From NCBI GenBank assembly GCA_001599815.1, contig BCIA01000008.1, positions 496,001 to 560,000 on the forward strand: a DNA stretch of 64,000 nt, written 5' to 3'. The stretch is from Furcasterigmium furcatum (lineage: Eukaryota > Ascomycota > Sordariomycetes > Glomerellales > Plectosphaerellaceae). Under the pieces are notes generated by a model. It was not told the origin of the DNA. It was given only the letters and a program-made list of their open reading frames with translations, and made no database searches. The position numbers were made by a program, and so were the translations under genes. The first letter of the stretch is position 1, and each line of letters starts with the position of its first letter. Shown in pieces: positions 57,867 through 64,000 of the stretch.

Positions 57867-60065
57867 CTATTTCACAGACACGAAACCGATGCCCTCCCTC
57901 GCGCGCTTCACGGCCTTGCGGAGCGCCTGCTCCTCGACGTCCGTCCACTTGACGCTCAGCTCGTCCCACTTCTTCCCGGGCGTGTTGTACTCCTTCTTCC
58001 ACCGCGCCTGCATGCTCTGCAGCCTGCTCATCTCGCGCGGGTCACCGGAGCCGGAGTAGATGATGAAGGCGGTGCACTTTGGCAGCGCGGCGTGGATGCG
58101 CTGGATGCGGTCCGTCAGGCGGGCGAGGCACCGCTCGAGGGTCGGGCGGTGGTCGCCCTCGGCGTCGGCGAGGAGCGCCGCGTCGATGACGGCCTCGGGG
58201 GGCGGGCCGCCGTCGCTGCTGGCGCTCTCGGTGCGGTTGGTGTTCCACCAGCCCTGCTGGGCCTCGAGCTCGCGCATGCGCGCCCAGACGAAGTCGACAC
58301 CGCCGCCGCGGATCTCGGCGCCGTCCTCGTCGCCCTGGACGGCGCGGATGACCGCCTGCGTCACCTCCTCGTCGTTCTTGCAGCCGAGCTGGTGCGTGGC
58401 GCCCGCGCCGGGGCCCTTGGACGGGTCGCCCCAGTCGATGGCCGCGCTGCTCTTGCCGGAGGCGACGCCGCCGGCCTCGCCGCCCTGGGCCTTGTACGAT
58501 GTGCCGGCGCGCGCGAGGCGGCGGAACAGGTTCTCGCCCTGGGCGTCTGACGTGCCCCACAGCTTGCCCTTTTCGCACTTTTGCCGCACGAGGTCGAGGC
58601 ACGCGCGGGCGTCTTCGATGGGGTTGTGGCCGTTGGCGCCGCCTCGTTGGATCTCGCGGCTGAGGTACTTTTGTGACAGCCACTTGAGGGATGACTTGAG
58701 GGGAGGGCCGCGGGGGTGGGGGAAGATGAGCGACGTGTCGACGATGAAGGGGTGAGAGAGGCGGAGCGCCTTGAGGTCGGACTCGAGGGAGTGGCCGATG
58801 AGGATGGTTCGCGGGGTGATGAGGTCGAGGAGCTTCGCCTGGATGTCCTCGAGCGTCGTCGTGACGGGGGCGAGCATTGCTTCTGTGATGCCGGAGAATT
58901 GCGTGACGTAGTTGGTGATGGGCTTGGCCGGCTTGACCAGCTCATCCATGATGACCTCGCCAGACCACGAGATGACGCTGATCCGCGTCAGGGAGTACTC
59001 GTCCGCGCCGGTCATGCACATCTCGCAGTCCAGCGCCAGGCACTCCCGTCCGGCGGTGACGCTCCCTTGCTGGATCTCGGCTTCGGGCACCTCGGCGTCC
59101 TCCAGCTTTTCCAGCCGCGTCGTCACCCACCCTTCCGGGACCACAAATGCGGCGCGCTTGACTTCGTTCTTGAGGAGGGTCGGATGCAGCAAGTGGCCGT
59201 TAGTCTCGAGCTCGTCGACCGACGCCAGGAACTCTGTCACCCTCGTGCGCTCGTTCTTCCAGCCGTTCGGCTCCTTGGCGGGCTTGACGCCCTTCCTCTC
59301 ATCCTTGCCCTTGGGCAGCGGCGCCGTCAGGAACGTACCGAGGGGCGAATGCAGCCTCATATGCTTGTCGTCCCCAGGAGCCTTGACGGGCCACAGGTGT
59401 GTGAACATGTCGACGAACGGCTTGAGCACCTCGGGTAGCCATTCCGGCTTGAGGAGTCGGGGGTAGAAGTCGTCTGGGGAGGTGATGGCTCTCTCTTCAG
59501 GCTTGATGGTGGCCGAGTTGTACGTCTCGAAGTTGACCTTCTCTGTGAACATGGCCTCCTCGAGTCCGGGGATCATGAGGACGACGATCTTGCGGAACTG
59601 GGGGCGATGCGACACGGACACCCAGGTCGGGCCGGGGCCGTCGGCGAAGAGGTAGAGGGTGAGGTCGCGCAGCTGGGCGAGGTTGATCTTGGAGAAGAGC
59701 TTCGCCTTGGAGGAGAAGGCGATGCTCGGGTAGTTGGACGAGCCCTCCTGGGGGACCTTTTTGGCCTTCTTGTTGGAGCGCTCGACCTTCTGCCAGCCAC
59801 CGCCATCGTCCTCGTCTTCGTCGTGGGGCGCGGCGCGCTTGAGGCTGGTGGAGCTCAGATCGGAGTCTTCCTGCTTGAGCGCACCGTTATCCGGCGCGGC
59901 CGTGCTTGATTCCGGGAGGAGGGCCTCGGCTTCGCTGGTAATGGCCTGGAGTTGCGCGATCGAGTCCGCCATTCCGGGGGCGTTGTTGAGGGCGGCGACG
60001 GCGGCTTGGGCGGCGGCCTCGACGTCCTGGAGGTCCTCCCTTTTCTTCTTCGCGCCCTTGCCCAT
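57867..60065 (-). CDS. REX1: RNA exonuclease Rex1 (DEDDh 3'-5' exonuclease)
   Basis: Rex1-type exonuclease that trims 5S rRNA, tRNA and other small RNA 3' ends in the nucleus. Single exon, 732 aa from the Met of MGKGAKKKRED; the open frame extends further upstream but without family character. Residues 1 to about 120 are charged and disordered with a KKAKK basic patch. Residues about 120-330 form the Rex1 N-terminal domain (KLFSKINLAQLRDLTLYLFADG). The exonuclease core starts at about 343: LALDCEM with Asp346 and Glu348, LIGHSLESDLKALR, and HNPIEDARACLDL, supplying the DEDD acids and the His. A helical C-terminal extension follows. It is divergent from MIS18, with 497 bp between start codons. 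Confidence 0.9.
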   Translation of the reverse strand: MGKGAKKKREDLQDVEAAAQAAVAALNNAPGMADSIAQLQAITSEAEALLPESSTAAPDNGALKQEDSDLSSTSLKRAAPHDEDEDDGGGWQKVERSNKKAKKVPQEGSSNYPSIAFSSKAKLFSKINLAQLRDLTLYLFADGPGPTWVSVSHRPQFRKIVVLMIPGLEEAMFTEKVNFETYNSATIKPEERAITSPDDFYPRLLKPEWLPEVLKPFVDMFTHLWPVKAPGDDKHMRLHSPLGTFLTAPLPKGKDERKGVKPAKEPNGWKNERTRVTEFLASVDELETNGHLLHPTLLKNEVKRAAFVVPEGWVTTRLEKLEDAEVPEAEIQQGSVTAGRECLALDCEMCMTGADEYSLTRISVISWSGEVIMDELVKPAKPITNYVTQFSGITEAMLAPVTTTLEDIQAKLLDLITPRTILIGHSLESDLKALRLSHPFIVDTSLIFPHPRGPPLKSSLKWLSQKYLSREIQRGGANGHNPIEDARACLDLVRQKCEKGKLWGTSDAQGENLFRRLARAGTSYKAQGGEAGGVASGKSSAAIDWGDPSKGPGAGATHQLGCKNDEEVTQAVIRAVQGDEDGAEIRGGGVDFVWARMRELEAQQGWWNTNRTESASSDGGPPPEAVIDAALLADAEGDHRPTLERCLARLTDRIQRIHAALPKCTAFIIYSGSGDPREMSRLQSMQARWKKEYNTPGKKWDELSVKWTDVEEQALRKAVKRAREGIGFVSVK

Positions 60066-60562
60066 GATGAATGGTTCAGGGCCTCGCGGGCCGGCGGTGT
60101 GTTTCGAATTGATGCGCCGGGGAGGGTTGTGGGTGAGGAAGAATGCGAAGTGGTGAAGGATGATGATGATGATGGAAGGATTGAAGGTGGGGAGCTTCCA
60201 GTGATTTTTTTGCTGGAAAAGGCAAGTCCCATCTAGCTCCCGCAGGGAAGGCGCGTTACGTAAGGCAGCCAAGAGAATAAATGGAGTCAGGTCGAGTTCC
60301 CGAAGCATCATCGAAGGACCCACATCCCCTCGTTAGTGGCCAATGGCCAGATTCACGCGTCAACTCATCCAATTTACGCGTCCCGCCCATTCATCGCGAC
60401 AAGGATTCATCTTCACTTCATATCGCCCCAGACCTCAGAGCATTGTTAGAGACACCATCCCCACACCTCATTGGTACAAGGATGGGATAGACCTCGGCCA
60501 GAACCTGCAACGCCATGTAACCGCCCGGTCCATCTCAGCCTCCGCCGTCATCATCCTCAATC
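60066..60562. promoter_or_regulatory. Bidirectional promoter REX1 / MIS18
   Basis: 497 bp between divergent start codons with no coding sequence; no specific element identified. Confidence 0.5.
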
Positions 60563-62219
60563 ATGGACAAGGTCCTCTGTCAATGTGTCTCTTGCAGCGC
60601 TGCGCTTGCCACCTACAGCAATCTCTGGACACAGATCGGAAAAGGCTACTACAGCCCGGTCTTGGACGATGAAGGCGATTCGCATTTTGTCGGCCAGGGC
60701 GCCAAGAGAGAGGGCGAAGAGGGCACTCTCGTGGCAGAGTGGTAGGCATTGTCCTGTCCACTTGAGACGACCGTTCCGTTGACTTCTTTCAGCATACTGC
60801 AAGACCTTGCATGTTCAAAGTGCGAAGCTAACATTGGCCTCAAATGTGTTTCTTCCCCTATAAACCATGTCCTTCACAAGTGAGTCTCTCTCAGCGTATC
60901 TGGTCCGGCGTGTTACTGACGGCCGCAGTGACCAGATCCTCCTCCGCCAGGCTGCTGTTCGAATGGTCAGTCCCCGCGGCCGCAACAAAAAAGCAGTCGA
61001 ACTCAAGGTCCAGCGGGTTCTCAAGCTCAAGGACGGCCCCAAGCCTGCGTCAACCCCGCCTGCCGCAGGATCAGCACAACCTGGTCCGGGTCCGAACGAT
61101 GGAAACCCGTTCAATGGACCGTTCTCACACTCTTCGCCTGCTCCAGGCATCTTCGAGCGTATGCAAGCCGAGCTCGATGTGCAGCGAGGCGACATCGACC
61201 GCATTGACACGGCCGCCTTCTCAGTGGTCTCGTCTTTCAACACCGCTATGACCCGCATCGACATGGAGCTCGAGAAGCTTAACGACACTATGAAGAACTT
61301 CCGTCGGGACCTGGATGGGTACAAGAGCGACTTGTCTCCCTTGAAATCTGGTCTCGAAGACTTCAAGGCTTCTTCTGATCAGGGTTCCGTCAAGAGGCTG
61401 GAGGACCAGATCGACCTGGCCAATGAGACTGTCGCCACTGTGCGGAAGCTGGCGCAGGACGCGTGCACTCGTGAGGATGAGCTGCAGAATGAACTCCAAA
61501 CCACGAAGAAAGACCTGCGTCTCTTGCAACAGGAGACGATGACACTTCGCCAGGAGGTTGCATCCGCGAAAAAGACCGCTAAAGACGGCTCGGCCGCGTC
61601 GGCATCCTCCGCCAGGGAGATCTCCCTTCTCAAGGCCGAGATGAGGCAGATGAGAGAAAGCTTCAAGCAGGAACAAGAGCGCTCGAAGCGGCCGGACCCG
61701 AACTCTTCCGCTTACTCGGCGGAAGAGGTGCAGATTCTGAGCAACAACATTGCCAAGCTGGCGAGCCGGACGAACCAGTTCGAGGCTTTGCAGATGCAAT
61801 TTGACCTATTCAAGCCGAGAATGCAGCGGTTAGAGGGGAGGGTCAGCGGCATGGAAGAGGTCCATACTCCGAAAGACCTGAGTAGGGGCAACACAGACTT
61901 CGTACCGGGCAGCATGCCAGTCGAGTCATCGAACCCTCGCAAGAGGCATGCCCCAGAGGTGGAAGCGGAGGCGGAGTCGCTGACGGAGACGCCGCCTAAG
62001 CCACTGTCCATCATAGGGGACACCGTCCACATTGCCAGCTCCCCGGTACCGAAGCCATCCGCACAGAAACAGGCGCGCAAGGTGACCTTTACCCCCAGTT
62101 CCGTATCGGCCTCGGGGTCCACGAAACAAGGCTCGGTGGAGAGGCGGACCGTAAAGCGAGGGAGGAAACCAACGTGGAGGAAGGAGGAAGACTCGATTTA
62201 CTCGTTGCCTGACGACTAG
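60563..62219 (+). CDS. MIS18: Mis18-type centromere protein (Yippee/Mis18 domain plus coiled coil)
   Basis: Mis18 proteins prime centromeres for CENP-A loading. Three exons: 60563-60741, 60793-60879 and 60929-62219, giving 518 aa; phases 2 and 2 agree. Only after splicing does the complete Yippee/Mis18 fold appear: CxxC at Cys8/Cys11, Gly-Arg/Lys-Glu-Gly-type REGEEGT, LQDLACSKC with the second CxxC at Cys67/Cys70, LGxKC-like IGLKC, and the PINHVLHKNDQILLR end. Residues about 145-360 form an extended coiled coil, and the tail is basic (KRGRKPTWRKEE). The protein is longer than fission-yeast or animal Mis18 (about 190-235 aa) because of the coil and tail. Its stop is 18 bp from that of the SET/MYND gene. 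Confidence 0.85.
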
Positions 62220-62237
62220 ACAGCATTCCTCCATACT

Positions 62238-63996
62238 TCAAACCTCTGAGCTAAACTCAGCTTCCAGTGCTGCCTTTCCTACCGCCGCCAATGCTTGCAA
62301 CGGCGTGACCGCCGCATAGCGGAAGAACTCCCGCATGGTGCCCTCCTCCGGATTGTTCGCCCACCCCATGATGAGCCCCTTCTCGTGATCCCGCCCAGGC
62401 AGGCTGAGGATCTCGTCCAGCATGTCCACCGCCTCGCCGAGCACCTGCCACTCCTCCGAGTGGCCCTTGGGCGCGTGCAGCGCGACGAGGCACAGGATGA
62501 TCTGGCACAGCGAGACGTGGTCCAGCTTCTCCAGCGTCTTGGCGGGCTCCTTCGACTGGCCCGCGGCGGCGAGCACCCTCTGCGCGAACTTGTAAAGGTT
62601 CTCCGGCCGCGGCGCCGTGTTGGTGAGGCTGTTGGCGAGCTTCATGTACCCGTGCATGCGGTGCGGGTGGAAGGGCTCGACGAACTTGTAGGGGTCTGAC
62701 TCGAGGGCGGCGAGGCTGGAGATGGCGAGGGCCGCCTCGAAGTCGCCCTGGGCGACGTAGTAGCTCGTCGCCTCGGCGAGGAAGTGGCTGTTGGGCTCGT
62801 TGGCCCAGCGGTCCCGGGCCCGGAGGGAGGGGGAGGCGCGGTACGCGCGGGAGAGCTGGCGGTGGCGCTCTGTGAGGTTGTAGTTGCCCGTGCCGGAGGG
62901 TGGGAGGATCTTCTTGATTGCTTCGAGGGCCTCGCCGGACTCGGACGCCGTGACGTCCTCTGAGGGCGGGGGAGGCGGCGATCTGGGGTTGAAAGACGGG
63001 GCGAGGGTGATGGCCTGGAGGTACTGCATGTTGGGCGGCGCGAGGGCTGCGACTTGGTAGTTGTCCAGATCATCCTTGCAACGGGGGCACGTGCATGTGA
63101 AGTGGTAGTGAGCAAGGTCTTTCCTCCTCTGGGCCAGGGGCTGGGTGCAGTCTGGGTGGGTTTCTGTTAGCTTTGGGACGATATGTGCCAGTTCTATCCG
63201 TCTCACCGATGTAGGAGATCTCAATCTCCTCGCCGACACCAATGGGCCGCATCGCCCGGAGGAAGGCCTTCCGCCTGTGGAAGACAACAAGTGCGTTGGG
63301 CACGCAGGAATGGTTCACCATGGCCAGCGTGGGGTGCATGAAGATGCCGTCCTGGTTGGTCTCGGGTTCCGACCGGCTGAAGGCGTTCGTCTGGATCTGC
63401 GGTGGTGTTAGCATCCAACTCCTGTCCATGTCTGATGGGAGCAGAAGTCATACCTTGCAGAGAATCTCGACCACACGGCGTTTGGCCTTCTCCTCCCCCT
63501 CCGGCCACTCCTTCTCCAACCAACCCATCAGCACTTGCGCCTGCAGCTCCAGGTCCTTCCACTTCTGGCCCCCCTCGCTCTCGAAGTCATCCACATGCCC
63601 GTTCAGCTCCGTCTCCAGCGCCCCGTAGGCCTCGGGCTTGACCAGGATCCTGATCGCGGCCCGCACGGCCGTGGGGACGGGCGCGCCGTCCGGGGCGTCG
63701 GCGCCAGTGGACGCCGCCGCGCGAGAGAGGACGGGGCACTCGGGCTTGTGGGCGGACTTCCAGTCCGCCTTTTGGCAGGCGGGGGAGCAGTAGGCGAGGG
63801 ACTTGCAGGCCGTGCAGCGCTTGAGGTCGGCAGCGCGGGCGAGACAGTGGGCGCAGACCTGGGTTCGGGAGGGGGCGGATGGGAGGATGAGGGCGCCGGG
63901 GGAGAATGCGTCGATGAGGGTGCCCGGCTTCAAGGGGACCGTGGCGACGAGAGAGCGACCCCTTGTGGGAGAGGATGAGATTTTGTACTGAGGCAT
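62238..63996 (-). CDS. SET/MYND (SMYD/Set5-like) protein methyltransferase
   Basis: Three exons: 63996-63454, 63396-63207 and 63151-62238, giving 548 aa, with phases 0 and 1. The start is 5 bp from the window end. The domain order is that of SMYD proteins: N-SET strand with TRGRSLVATVPLKPGTLI; MYND zinc finger at about residues 48-88 (CAHCLARAADLKRCTACKSL, YCSPACQKADW, HKPEC); and a helical insert. The SET core follows with MVNHSCVPNA (cofactor/knot) and GEEIEISYID; exon 3 supplies the post-SET cysteines (FTCTCPRC). The C-terminal half is helical and TPR-like. It probably methylates lysine on histone or non-histone proteins; the substrate cannot be told. It is convergent with MIS18. Confidence 0.88.
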
Positions 63997-64000
63997 TGTG

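Noticed and set aside
60731..60760. A-box-like GTGGCAGAGTGG suggesting a tRNA gene
   Set aside because: No B box follows at the proper distance; the stretch is the exon 1/intron 1 border of MIS18.
1..64000. Biosynthetic gene cluster, CRISPR array or prophage
   Set aside because: No polyketide/peptide synthases, transporters or cytochrome P450 genes, no spaced direct repeats and no phage genes; the window is ordinary fungal nuclear DNA.

Overview
The window is nuclear DNA of a filamentous ascomycete (Pezizomycotina, most likely a Sordariomycete). It carries dense, mostly monocistronic genes on both strands with GC-rich third positions. Introns are short (about 50-85 bp) with GTRNGT donors, CTAAC/CTGAC branch sites and YAG acceptors. 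Its proteins have clear fungal orthologues (Spc2, EMC3, Rpc25, Spt2, Mps1, Nsa2, PEX5, Mis18). No operons, CRISPR arrays or intact transposons are visible. All exon boundaries given here were deduced by hand from splice consensus and checked for reading-frame continuity.

Layout. 0.3-7 kb: a large serine-rich protein of unknown function and the folate enzyme MTD1. 8-20.5 kb: a housekeeping block with MMS19 (Fe-S targeting), signal peptidase subunit SPC2, an alpha/beta hydrolase, a degenerate M20 amidohydrolase, EMC3 and RNA polymerase III subunit RPC25. 20.5-22.6 kb: a degraded patch with the C-terminal remnant of a WD-repeat (NLR-type) gene. 22.9-34.5 kb: a NUFIP-like CCCH protein, SPT2, ribosomal P2, the checkpoint kinase MPS1, mitochondrial L21 and the eight-exon ribosome-assembly gene NSA2. 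35.7-41.6 kb: a peroxisomal neighbourhood of PXMP4/PMP24, the import receptor PEX5, and a TcuA-like flavoprotein ending in a canonical PTS1 (SRL). 42.2-47.7 kb: a DUF7587-like protein, a mitochondrial two-RRM protein and a bHLH factor. 47.7-55.5 kb: a 7.8-kb stretch without a convincing gene between divergently transcribed bHLH and Zn2Cys6 regulators. 55.5-64 kb: the Zn2Cys6 factor, the exonuclease REX1, a Mis18-type centromere protein and a SET/MYND methyltransferase.

Themes. Two ER-membrane machines (signal peptidase, EMC) are near neighbours. Translation genes cluster (P2, bL21m, NSA2, with Pol III RPC25 and a possible box C/D snoRNP assembly factor nearby). A receptor and a probable cargo of peroxisome import are divergent neighbours. 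The most unusual items are the M20 protein that has lost its catalytic and metal-binding residues and whose stop codon lies in a 14-bp tandem repeat, the PTS1-tagged TcuA-like enzyme beside PEX5, the very small coding exons (6, 8, 8 and 12 nt), and the 7.8-kb regulator-flanked gene desert.
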